Assembly (NCBI GenBank): GCA_011319805.1
Contig: SJRY01000066.1
Location: 1 to 64,000, forward strand
Source of the DNA: Macrocybe gigantea
Lineage: Eukaryota > Basidiomycota > Agaricomycetes > Agaricales > Callistosporiaceae
Length of the DNA stretch: 64,000 nt
Reading direction: 5' to 3'
The position numbers and the translations under genes were made by a program. The notes below the pieces were generated by a model. That model saw only the letters and a list, made by a program, of their open reading frames with translations, was not told where the DNA came from and did not search any database. Numbering within the stretch: position 1 is the first letter of the stretch; each line of letters starts with the position of its first letter. Below are positions 11,319 through 20,286 of the stretch, piece after piece.

Positions 11319-14086
11319 CTAATGTGGTGCCAAAAGTATTTCAACGTCGGAATCAACTTTGGGATTGCTATCGGTAGGCACGTCGAAATCGTCCGGGATT
11401 TTGTCGCCTTGATCATTTGAGACTTGCATTTCACGAAGCCGGTCAGCGTCGATATTGAGAAGTGTTTTGGAAATGGTGATTTCGCGGCGAGCGAAGTACG
11501 GGATGACTCGAAATGCTGCTACGGGGCGATCCAGGACTGTGCCATCGAGTTCGGCAATGATGTAAGCGCCTCTGAAATTCCGGGAGACAACAATAAGTGG
11601 TCTGAGATACCGAAGTCGCATTTTGCGATCGAGACTCTTCTCCACACGAGTGTTTCAGATGAGGACTAGGGCACCGCGTTTGAAATTGAAATCACAAATA
11701 GTGTGATAGTGCTTCTTTTCAAAATGTTCGGCAGCTTTTCTATGGGTATCATATACGTCGGCATGAAGGGCTTGTAGCTGTTCAGTCCGTTTTTGTAAGG
11801 CGACAGCTCGACGAGCGATAAGATCTGTGGATGATAGTAAGGATTCGGGAGGAGGCTGCAGATAGGTTGCTTCCATGATATCGAACGGGAGAATGGGATG
11901 GGTGCCAGTTACCGTGAAATAAGGTGAACAATCCATTCGACGGCGGGCGGTGACTCTTTCGGCATAGAATACCGAATGGACGTATTGTGACCACTTGCTT
12001 TCGACACTGTCTGCTGCCTTTATCAGTGATTGACGAACATCATAATGTGGCCGCTCAGCTATCCCGTTGGCGCAAGAATTGTATGTCGAGATTCAGATGT
12101 GGTAGATGCTGTAGCGTTTCCCGAGGTAGTCAAGACCTGCTACAAAGGGACCACCATTATCCGTGACAATTTTGCGAACACCACCCCATCGACATAATAC
12201 ATCCTGGAATAGCCATTCACTGATTGCGGGACTGTTTTCTTTCTGGAGGGCTCGAAATTCAGGATAATGCGTGAGGGAGCAACGACCTTGCATGATGTAC
12301 TGATAGCCATTGGACTTTGGCATCTTCATGGTATCGGCATAGAATTTTCTGAAAAGAGGTGCAGGAACGGCCACGACTGGCGGGATGAGAACCTGTCGGG
12401 ACTGTCATTGCTGACAGATGTGACAAGTCCTGCAAAACCAAGAGATATCGGCCAGCATGTGAGGCCACCAAAAGCGCTCACAAACCAAGGTATGTGTTGG
12501 GTAGATGCCCTTGTGACCGAGGTCATCATGGGCTTGGGCAATGATGTTCATACACCGATTTCAAGGGATCACGAGTTTGTGACTACCTTGATCATCCTTT
12601 CGCCATAACTTGTCAGCGGCAACGAAGAAGTGGAAGCAATACCGAACAAAGGCCTCAAAAGCAGAATCTGTGAGACTGGGTGGATGATGCAAGGTGGTCA
12701 AATAGTCCTGTACGAGGTCGAGACGCTGATCGTCGGCAATGGCTGATTTTGAACGAGGAACAAATACATAGTCAGGGATGGAGCTGAGCTGTCGAAGGTC
12801 AGGGTTGGCTTCTAGATGGTCTTCGGACTTGGGAGAGGAGGAGTTTCGATGGAAGACAGCTTGACTGTCCTCCCCACTTGAAATGTCCTGTCCTAGGTAT
12901 ATCGAAATGAGGTGACTTCGACGTGTTTCGGGACGATATCGAGGGGTGTTAACAAAATGGATGAAGCCATAGACTCTGTCGATCCAATCGTCGAAATCTT
13001 CATCTTGGTCAGTCTCGGGATAACCTGGTCGGCGGGAAAGACCATCAGGACCGTGACTAGAGCCAGGAACATGAACAAGTGTGAAGTGGAATGTCAGGAT
13101 CGTCAGGATCCATCGATTGATACTGGCAGAGGGGACTATATCGGGATTGTTTAGCATGCCTTTGATGTAGCGGGCATCGACTTCGACAACGAGGTTTCGT
13201 ACACCAATGATGTACATGCGTACTGCACGGACCGATCGGAAAAAGCCATAGATTTCGAGTTTCGGCTGTGAGAAGTGACGTTCGTGATCGTTCAGTGTGA
13301 TGGATCCGAAACGGTTGTAATATCGGACTCGAGGGTTACCGGGATCGCATTGGCAAAGGAAGTAACCGACTGCGATGTAGGAGGTATCGACGGCGAGGAT
13401 AATGGGGGCTTCTGACTTGTAGTCGAGGGGTCGGAGAGCTGGAGAAGTGATAAGGGCTTGTTTCAGGTCTTCCTGTGCATCGAGTTGCTCCTGACCGAAG
13501 ACGTAGTCTACATTCTTCCGCGTAAGGTGGACTAAGGCATCAGCGTGATGAGTGAAATTTCAAATGAAGATATGCATGACACCAATCATTCCGAGGAAGG
13601 CGCGAATGTCTGAGAGGTCTCGGCACGGTTTCCAAGTTTTGATTGCGACAACTCGGGATTCATCAGGAAGACGACCTTTAGGCGTACAATGGTGTCCAAG
13701 AACTGTGATTTCGGGACTACAGAGCATGAGCTTTGTGCCAGAAAAGGTGCCTCCAGAATACTTCATGCGCTGGACAACACGGTTCAGATTGCAAAAGTGT
13801 TCCCAAACAAAGCGACAGATGCCGGGATTCTGTGGAATGGTTTCGAAACTGTTATCGGGACGTCGATATTTGGAATCTGGGCCTTTCACGGGACATCATC
13901 GATATAGGGATGGTAAGATGCGGTATCTTGTCTTGTAGGATGAAAGTCACATCATCATGGAATATAGGAACGGAATTGGTCCAGCCCATCGGAGCGTAAC
14001 AAGTCGCATAGCGCCAAAGGGGGTCTGGAATGTAGTGAGATCCCGAGAGTTTTCAGCGAGGAGTCATTCATCATAGCCAACATAGA
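11319..14086 (-). pseudogene. Outer element pol, 3' part: RT, RNase H, integrase
   Basis: Continues the RT broken at 20612. Reading leftward: the GYDE segment followed by an in-frame TGA, PMGWTNSVPIFHDDVT after a frame change near 14000, the YIDD catalytic box near 13900, RT thumb, RNase H-like sequence near 13200-13400, a GPDGLSRR connection near 13050, then integrase with CRTCHICQ, TDNGGPF (catalytic D) near 12160 and a C-terminal domain closing with a stop at 11319. Several stops and frame changes break it. These features identify a Ty3/gypsy-type pol of a lineage common in Agaricomycetes. Confidence 0.85.
12865..12879 (-). other. Second (internal) polypurine tract copy
   Basis: AAGTGGGGAGGACAG on the minus strand, identical over 15 nt to the tract next to the 3' LTR. 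It falls in the pol frame between RNase H and integrase, in codons for a SGEDSQ segment. An internal copy of the terminal tract is what a central polypurine tract looks like in lentiviruses and Ty1. Confidence 0.5.
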
Positions 14087-14406
14087 TGTTAGGCTAGACG
14101 AATCTCAGAAGGACTCGGGCAGACTAAGTGCGAGAGTGGTCTTGAGATGATGGCAAAAGGAATATTAAGCCTAGCGTTACTGGTACATCTGGGAGTCCTT
14201 ATATACACTACAGTACTCGAGCACGGACCATGGGCTGCGCAATGCTGTGGACTGCGGATGAGTAAGACTGGAAGGAGATGACTCAGGATGACTAGGGAAG
14301 TGAGATGACTCGATGGCTGCGCGCTGCGCAACATGATGGGGGAGATAAGGGATGTGGGAAAGATAAGATAAGAAAATGAATAGTCCTTTGGGCGGCGTCT
14401 GTAACA
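14087..14406 (-). repeat. 3' LTR of inner element
   Basis: 320 bp, identical by eye to 20287-20606. Contains the same TATATAA promoter motif (minus strand) and the sequence AGGCTTAATAT that marks the likely start of R. Confidence 0.97.
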
Positions 14407-14420
14407 TCACCCTCTCTTTA
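14407..14420 (-). other. Polypurine tract of inner element
   Basis: On the minus strand AAAGAGAGGGTGA directly precedes the 3' LTR (TGTTACAG), as expected for the plus-strand primer. Confidence 0.7.
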
Positions 14421-14443
14421 GATTCGCGTCCTCGCGAAAAACC

Positions 14444-14842
14444 TTAGTCCAGCTGTCCCCACCCAGTATTGGTCTCCCAGGCGGTCGCGGCACGCGGGGC
14501 CCATGTATGAATGAGCTCTTCATTATAGGCGCGAATGTGGTGGAGTGTGGTGGCGAGGAGTTTAAGCCGCCGGTTTTCTGTGCGAAGCATTTCCATTGCT
14601 TCGCGAAGCGCGATACGTTCAGCTGCAGTGGGGCCGGTCCCATCAGGGGTTCTCCCGGTCCAGAGGTGCGTGCGGACGGTCATAACATAGCGCATATATG
14701 CGCCGAGTGTGATGGCGAGGGGGTCCATGTAGTCGCTAGCATTGAGAATCCTTGCCAGATTCTCGAGGTCGCTTGGGCGGTTGGGGGTAGGTGCGCGGCT
14801 GCCCTCGCTGCTGTCGATGCTGATGGGGGCGTTGGTGGTCAT
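14444..14842 (-). CDS. Extra 132-aa ORF downstream of pol (inner element)
   Basis: Starts with ATG at 14842, and this ATG overlaps the TGA stop of the chromodomain frame as ATGA. The product has a Ser/Pro-rich N-terminus, a TGPTAAE motif near residue 69 and a helical segment rich in Leu, Arg and Glu. TGPTAAE also occurs near the N-terminus of gag in the same element, which hints at a shared origin or partner site. No zinc, protease or envelope feature is seen. It ends 24 nt before the polypurine tract. Function unknown. Confidence 0.55.
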   Translation of the reverse strand: MTTNAPISIDSSEGSRAPTPNRPSDLENLARILNASDYMDPLAITLGAYMRYVMTVRTHLWTGRTPDGTGPTAAERIALREAMEMLRTENRRLKLLATTLHHIRAYNEELIHTWAPRAATAWETNTGWGQLD

Positions 14843-15618
14843 GAAGTGCGATTTTTGGTCTTCTTCCCTCTTGTCGTGATCCTTTTATCCTGGTTCGCAG
14901 TCTTCTTTAGGAAGTGGTCTAGAGCTTGCTGCGCATTCCCCAGCTCCTTCTCTTTGATCCATGTGTTCTCTTCGTGTCCGTATCCTTTCCATTTGACCAG
15001 GAATAGTGTCCCCTTCCCTTGTTTCTTCCTTTTTAGGATCTCTTCTATCTCGTACTCTTCTTCATCATTTATGATTTCAGGGGGTGGTGGTGATGGTCGC
15101 TCTTGTATCTTGAAACGGGGTCCTTTGTAAGGCGTGAGCAGTGTTTCATTGAACACGGGGTGTATCAGCTGCCATGATGCTGGGAGTTCCAGGCGATATG
15201 CCGAGGCTCCTTTCTTTTCAACCACCTTGAACGGTCCATATCGGAGTGCCGATAACTTCTTTGATGGTCGATTGACTGTGATATTGGTGGCTTCTAGCCA
15301 TACTCTATCTCCTTTCTTGTATTCCCGGGCGGGTTTTCGTCTCGCGTCGTAATTGTCTTTGGCTCGTGTTTGTGCATATTGCAGCGCGGCATTTGCTTCC
15401 TTTCGTATTTGGCTCATTCTTTTGACAAAGTCTTTTGCTGCGGGGTTATTCCCTTCTGTCGTCTGCGGCTCTCCCTTCCAGGGGTGCATTCCATAGTTGA
15501 GGTAGAATGGTGTCTCCTTCGTTCCCTGGTGTGCTTTGTCATTGTATTGGTATTCTGCAATTGCTATCCATTCTGCCCAATCGTCCTGTAGGTTGTTTGT
15601 GAAGCTTCTGAGGAAGGC
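14839..15618 (-). CDS. Integrase C-terminus and chromodomain (inner element)
   Basis: From about 15618 the frame reads AFLRSFTNNLQDDWAEW, i.e. the integrase part right after the catalytic Glu, then a basic C-terminal domain (GDRVWLEATNI, LRYGPFKV). It closes with a chromodomain: YEIEEILKRKK, LFLVKWKGYG, ENTWIKEKEL. A first in-frame ATG lies at 15489. It is one frame off from the integrase core upstream, consistent with a missing base near 15620. Chromodomains of this group bind methylated histone H3 and steer integration. Confidence 0.9.
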   Translation of the reverse strand, partial: AFLRSFTNNLQDDWAEWIAIAEYQYNDKAHQGTKETPFYLNYGMHPWKGEPQTTEGNNPAAKDFVKRMSQIRKEANAALQYAQTRAKDNYDARRKPAREYKKGDRVWLEATNITVNRPSKKLSALRYGPFKVVEKKGASAYRLELPASWQLIHPVFNETLLTPYKGPRFKIQERPSPPPPEIINDEEEYEIEEILKRKKQGKGTLFLVKWKGYGHEENTWIKEKELGNAQQALDHFLKKTANQDKRITTRGKKTKNRTS

Positions 15619-16319
15619 TTCGTTTCTTGGTGGGATCGCTCCGCCTGTCCATCTGTCTGTGGGTGATAGGCCGTTGATAGGTTTTGCTTTGTTCCGAGTA
15701 ATTTTAGAAGTGCTGTCATGAATCGTGCTGCGAACTGGGGTCCTCGATCACTGATGATCTTTCGTGGAATTCCATGAAGCCGCCACACATTGTCTCGGTA
15801 CAGTCGTGCGAGACCCTCTGCTGTGAGTTCGGTCTTTGTGGGAACTAGGTGGATCATCTTGGTCAGGCGGTCTGTGACTGCGGCGATGGCGTTAAAGCCG
15901 TTCGAGCTGGGTAGCGGTCCTATGAGATCTACTCCGATATCTTCCCATGGTTGTTGTGGGACTTCGTGCGGGTGCAGGGGTGCGTGTTTCTTTTGTCGGA
16001 TGATTTTGTTTCGCTGACATGTTTCGCATCCATTGACATACTTCTTGATGTCTGTCAGCATTGATGGCCACCAATAGGTGCGGCTTATGAGCTCGTGCAT
16101 GCGGTATTGCCCTGGGTGTCCTCCGATGGGTGTGTCGTGGTGTTCAAACATGATGTTTTCCTTCAGTTTGTTGTCTGGAGGAACATAGATTTTCCCTCCT
16201 ACATATACGATGTGGTCGTCTTCTGTGAACCAGTGTGGTTTTTCCTTCAGTCCTGTTGTTACGATCGTTTCCCTTCGTGTGCATTGTCGAATTTGTTCTA
16301 TCCTTGAGGATTCGATCAT
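15564..16319 (-). CDS. Integrase zinc-binding and core domain (inner element)
   Basis: Begins with ATG at 16319, overlapping the upstream TGA as ATGA. It carries the HHCC zinc-binding domain (GGHPGQYRMHELI, CETCQRNK) and the DDE core: VDLIGPL with the first Asp, SDRGPQF with the second, and QAERSHQE with the Glu. The frame then slides out near 15620 and terminates at 15564. Joins DNA ends of the element to chromosomal DNA. The break directly after the catalytic Glu would inactivate integrase unless it is a sequencing indel. Confidence 0.9.
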   Translation of the reverse strand: MIESSRIEQIRQCTRRETIVTTGLKEKPHWFTEDDHIVYVGGKIYVPPDNKLKENIMFEHHDTPIGGHPGQYRMHELISRTYWWPSMLTDIKKYVNGCETCQRNKIIRQKKHAPLHPHEVPQQPWEDIGVDLIGPLPSSNGFNAIAAVTDRLTKMIHLVPTKTELTAEGLARLYRDNVWRLHGIPRKIISDRGPQFAARFMTALLKLLGTKQNLSTAYHPQTDGQAERSHQETKPSSEASQTTYRTIGQNG

Positions 16320-18481
16320 CGTGATTCCTCTTGTTTGTATTGTTTCGTTATTTTCTGCTTTTCTTTCTGTGGGTGTTCGTCCTCGAACATCATAAATTCG
16401 AAGTCTCGTTCATTATTCTCTTCCAGATGTCGAATGAATGCTGCTTCTTTGATCATTTGTATGTCGTCCTTCTCTGCTAGGTTTTCTTCATATCCTGCCA
16501 TTCGTGACAGGACATCCGCTTTTCCATTCGCCTTTCCTGGTACGTGTCGTAGTTCGTAGTCGTATTCCTGTAATTTCAGGTACCAGCCAATCTGTCTCGA
16601 ATTGAGTCGCTGCGGCTTCCGGAAGTATGATAGGTTCTTGTGATCCGTCAATATTTCGAACTTCTCTCGAGCTTCGAGGAGGTATTGTCTCCATGTCTTT
16701 AGTGCGACCATTATCGCAAGAAGTTCCTTGTCGTAGATTTCGTAGTTTTGCTCTGCTGGGGTCATGCATCTCGAAATGAATGCAATCGGATGCCATAGTC
16801 CTTTCTGCTGTTGTGATAGTACCGCTCCAATGGCATATCCTGAGGCGTCCGTTTCGACTCGGAATTTTCCTTCTGTCTGTGGTAGTGCTAGAATGGGTGC
16901 TGAGGTTATATGTTGGATCAGTTCTTTGAAAGCGCCTTGTTGCTTGTCTGTCCACTGGAATGTTTTGTTTCCAGTCAACTCCGTCAGGGGTTTAGCGACC
17001 TTTGCATATCCCTTGATGAATCGTCGGTAAAAGTTCGTGAATCCCAAGAACTTTTGTAGTTCTTTCTTCGTCTTTGGGGTTGGCCAGGATTGTACGGCTG
17101 TGATCTTTTCTGGTTCCATTTCTACCTTCCCTTCTCCTACGATGTATCCTAGTACTGGGACTTTCGATGATTCCCAGACGCATTTCGGTCCTTTGATGAA
17201 TAGGTCGTTCTTGTTCAGTATTTCCATGACTTCTATGGTGTTCTTTTGGAGTTCCTCTCGTGTTCGTCCGATGATTATAATGTCATCCATATAGATTATG
17301 CACACTCTTCTTCGTATTTGGTCTTGGAAGAGGCTCGCCATCATTCGGCTAAAAGTGCCTGGTGCGTTGCACTGCCCAAAATACATGACTGTCGGTTCGA
17401 AGAGTCCTCTTGCTGTTAGGAAGGCTGCCTTCCATTCGTCCCCTTTCCGGATGCGCACGTTATTGTACCCCCAGATAATATCGATCTTGCTAAAGTACTT
17501 TGCTCCTTGTAGTACGTCGAGGAGCTCGCTGATGCGTGGTAGTGGAAACTTGTCCTTGACCGTATATTTGTTTATTTCCCGGTAGTCTTGGATGAGTCGC
17601 TTGCTTCCATCCTTCTTATTGCGAAAGAAGCAGGGTGCTGCGTAAGGTGATTTCGATGGGCGTATTTTTCCTGTTCGTAATCCTTCTTCGACGAAGGCAT
17701 CTAGTTCCTCTAGCTCTTTCTGTGTCATCGGGTAGACCTTGCTCGGTATCGTTTTGGGTGCATCCTTCGTTAAGTTTATTTCATGGTCCCATTCTTTGTG
17801 GTCTGGTAAGCGATCAAAGTTCTTCTCCTTGAAGAGGTGTTTGAATCTGATCAGATATGGGGGTATCTGGGTTCCTGTCTTGTCGCTGGCTGTGGTTTTC
17901 GCTGGTTCAGCCACCTTCTGTATCTTGATCGTCTGGTGGTTTATTTTGCACGTTTTGGGGCATCTGTCGAAGACAATTTCTCCTGTCCTCCATTTGATTG
18001 TTGGGTTGTGGTAGACAAGCCAGTCATGTCCTAGTAGCATGTCGGTTTTTCCGATATCGAGTACGATGGCTTCCATATGCTCCTTGTGTCCTTTAATGTC
18101 GATGTGGACCTCCGCTACTCGGTCTGCTGTTTTCTGACGATTGGGTGATCCGTCTGCATTTATGATGGGAATCTTCTTGATTCGTCGTGTCTTCAGTCCT
18201 GTTTTTGCTACTATCGCGGTGTTGATGCAGGTCCTATCCGCTCCGCTATCGACTTCTGGTGTTATCGTTGCGATTCCTTTTCGTGTTCGTATCCTCGCTG
18301 GTACTGCGAGCTCTTTCCTCTTTGGTGGTTTGTCCCCTTGGATGGTTTTTCTTGGTGCTTCAGATCGCTTGGCAGGAATGGTGTATTTCAGAGTATGGGA
18401 TGATCTACATCCGGTATCGAAGCGAGTCTGTTTCAGTTGTATGGGTCGCGATTTAGCACCTCCTAGTCGGACCCTTCGGCA
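16316..18481 (-). CDS. Protease, reverse transcriptase, RNase H (inner element)
   Basis: Frame -1 to gag, open from the slippery site at 18481 to a TGA at 16316. The aspartic protease motif VDSGADRTCI lies near 18250; the first ATG is only at 18076, so entry by frameshift is expected. RT follows: YAAPCFFRNKKDGSKRL, the YMDD catalytic box near 17290, LGYIVG, LGFTNFYRRFIKGY, then RNase H with VETDASGYAIGAVLSQ, YEIYDKELLAI and ILTDHKNLSYF. All key residues are present. Copies the element RNA into DNA. Confidence 0.95.
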   Translation of the reverse strand, partial: CRRVRLGGAKSRPIQLKQTRFDTGCRSSHTLKYTIPAKRSEAPRKTIQGDKPPKRKELAVPARIRTRKGIATITPEVDSGADRTCINTAIVAKTGLKTRRIKKIPIINADGSPNRQKTADRVAEVHIDIKGHKEHMEAIVLDIGKTDMLLGHDWLVYHNPTIKWRTGEIVFDRCPKTCKINHQTIKIQKVAEPAKTTASDKTGTQIPPYLIRFKHLFKEKNFDRLPDHKEWDHEINLTKDAPKTIPSKVYPMTQKELEELDAFVEEGLRTGKIRPSKSPYAAPCFFRNKKDGSKRLIQDYREINKYTVKDKFPLPRISELLDVLQGAKYFSKIDIIWGYNNVRIRKGDEWKAAFLTARGLFEPTVMYFGQCNAPGTFSRMMASLFQDQIRRRVCIIYMDDIIIIGRTREELQKNTIEVMEILNKNDLFIKGPKCVWESSKVPVLGYIVGEGKVEMEPEKITAVQSWPTPKTKKELQKFLGFTNFYRRFIKGYAKVAKPLTELTGNKTFQWTDKQQGAFKELIQHITSAPILALPQTEGKFRVETDASGYAIGAVLSQQQKGLWHPIAFISRCMTPAEQNYEIYDKELLAIMVALKTWRQYLLEAREKFEILTDHKNLSYFRKPQRLNSRQIGWYLKLQEYDYELRHVPGKANGKADVLSRMAGYEENLAEKDDIQMIKEAAFIRHLEENNERDFEFMMFEDEHPQKEKQKITKQYKQEESR

Positions 18482-18487
18482 AAACCC
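18443..18487 (-). promoter_or_regulatory. Gag-pol -1 frameshift site with stem-loop
   Basis: On the minus strand GGGTTTT at 18487-18481 sits in the gag frame as G_GGT_TTT, a canonical X_XXY_YYZ heptamer. A 6-nt spacer GCCGAA follows, then an 8-bp stem GGGTCCGA / TCG-C-GACCC with one bulged C and a 15-nt loop that contains the gag TAG stop. Slipping back one base enters the pol frame, which stays open for more than 700 codons. Confidence 0.7.
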
Positions 18488-20220
18488 TCTTTGTCAGAGC
18501 TTTCTTCATCCTTGTCTTCTTCGTCCTCTCCTTCTTCTTCTTTCACTTCTCTGACCCGGGATTTTCCTTTCTTCTTCTTCTTGCAGTTTCGTGCATAGTG
18601 TCCCTTTAAGCCACAGTTGAAACATGTGACATTTGCTGCTCCTTTTCGTGGTTCCGGGCAGTTTCGTGAGATGTGTCCTGGTTTATTGCAGTTGAAGCAG
18701 TTGTTGCTTCGTACTTTGTCGACTTCCATGGCCTGTCCTGCTCCTCGGCTTGGATTTCCGGCCTTGCGCTGATTGCTTGTGAATTCTCCTCTCATCACAT
18801 TTCTGTGTTCATCGATGTTTCGTCCAATTGCTCGAACTGTCTTGATATATTCATCTCCATCTGTTGGAAGTGTGGAGATTGAGTGTACGGCTTCTGCTGT
18901 CCTTCGGTTTAAGCTCTTCTCGAGTAGGAAACGAGGGGCTGTTCCTGTCATTCCTGCTTTCCCTGCGAGGTCTACGAATTCATCCAGAAATTCGTCGATG
19001 GGTCGGTTTCCCTGTCTGATGTTGAATAGTTTGCTTCCTGCTTGTGATGGCGACATGACATTGCTGAATCGTGTCTCTATCTCGGTTATGAAGTCGGCCC
19101 ATGTGCTTTGGTTTGTAGTGGTGTCGATCTTCTTTGATGCCCAATGGGCTCCGGGTCCGTCGGTCATTCTAGACAGGACCGCTCCAATCTTCTGTGTATC
19201 CGTGAGGTCTCCATGTGCGGTTATGTAGAGTTTCATCTTTCTCCACCAAATATCGAAGGACGTTCGATCTCCTGTAAAGGATTTCGGGTCGGCGATGATT
19301 CCCTTGTATTCTGTCGTCATCCTTTGGGGGTTTTCTTCGTCGTTCTCTTGGTCTTGGTCTTCCTGTTCCTGGATCTGTTGTTCTTGGGTCTGCTGTGCTT
19401 GTACTTGGGCTTGCTGTTCTTGGAGCTGTTTCTGTCTTCGCTCCTCTCTCTGTTCTTTCCAGTAGTCTAGGTCGACTCCTGCGATTCTACAAGCTTGTTC
19501 AAAATCGGCCCACTCTGCGGCGGTTGGTCCGGTTGTCTTTGGTAGTCCTTTTCGCTCCCTCCACCGATAGTATTCGTCCCAGTCGCTGTTGCTTACTTTC
19601 GCCACGGTGGTGCGATTCTTTCCTTATGCAGTGCTTCGGCGGATTGGTCCTCTGAAGGGATTCGGTGGTTTCGTTCCTGTGTGTCCTTGACTCTGGTGTC
19701 GTTCTCGTTGGTTCTGTCGTACGCTCTGTGCGTCGTGCCCTCTCTGTATCAGTATGTCTTCCTCCTGTGTTCGGCGATTATAGTTCTCGATCTGTTGTCG
19801 CCTAAAATCTCGGGCTTGTGTTCGTTCTTCTCTCGTTTTCTTGCGGATGGGTTCGTCCTCTTCTTCGGCAAGAAGATTCTGGTCTGACCACAGCTCTTCT
19901 GGGCTTATCCCGTATTCTCCTTCTAGGAAGAGTTCTGCAATGAGTTGTGCTGCTCCTTCGCTGAGGATCTCAGCGGGCTCGTCTGTGGTGGTGAAGGCAA
20001 ACTCTCTCAGAAATGCCTGTTCTTCGTCGTCGCTACTTGGTGTAGGTGTGCGCTCTCTCTTTCGTTTATTTGGATTGCTAGTGTCTCTGCGGATGGCGTG
20101 GACTGTCTCTGCGAATGGCGTGGACTGCAATGTCTGGTCTACTTCTCTGAGCCAAGTGCTCTCGTCGCTCGTGCTAGTGCTCGCTGGGTCGGCGACCACT
20201 TGTCGTCGAATGTTGATCAA
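18463..20220 (-). CDS. Gag, with one in-frame stop (inner element)
   Basis: Two open stretches in the same frame, 20220-19627 and 19623-18463, are separated by a single TAA at 19624-19626. The first encodes an acidic then basic region with Ser/Pro; the second holds the retrotransposon gag core (GDRTSFDIWWRKMKLYI, WADFITEIETRFSN), two CCHC knuckles (CFNCNKPGHISRNC and CFNCGLKGHYARNC) and an acidic tail. No ATG occurs in frame until MTTEYKGI, about 95 codons into the second stretch, so the TAA is probably a mutation inside one long gag, or the start lies in another frame. Packages element RNA into virus-like particles. Confidence 0.85.
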
Positions 20221-20273
20221 GTCTTTGATAAAGCGTGACGTGGTGTGTGTGTGAGTCTGAGCGAGTCTCGACG

Positions 20274-20284
20274 AGGCTTAATAT
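20274..20284 (-). other. Self-complementary primer-binding site (inner element)
   Basis: ATATTAAGCCT on the minus strand, two bases inside the 5' LTR. It is the exact reverse complement of AGGCTTAATAT at 20372-20362 in the LTR, which lies about 33 nt downstream of the TATA box and so at the expected mRNA 5' end. A tRNA-type TGG start is absent. This matches the self-priming arrangement known for Tf1 and the sushi group. Confidence 0.75.
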
Positions 20285-20286
20285 CT

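Noticed and set aside
14089..14410. Short frames inside the 320-bp LTR, repeated at 20377-20607
   Set aside because: They recur identically in both LTRs of the inner element and are non-coding LTR sequence.
18427..18487. Reading the gag/pol offset as simply a missing base
   Set aside because: Not fully excluded, but the heptamer in exact phase plus the stem-loop makes a programmed site the better explanation.
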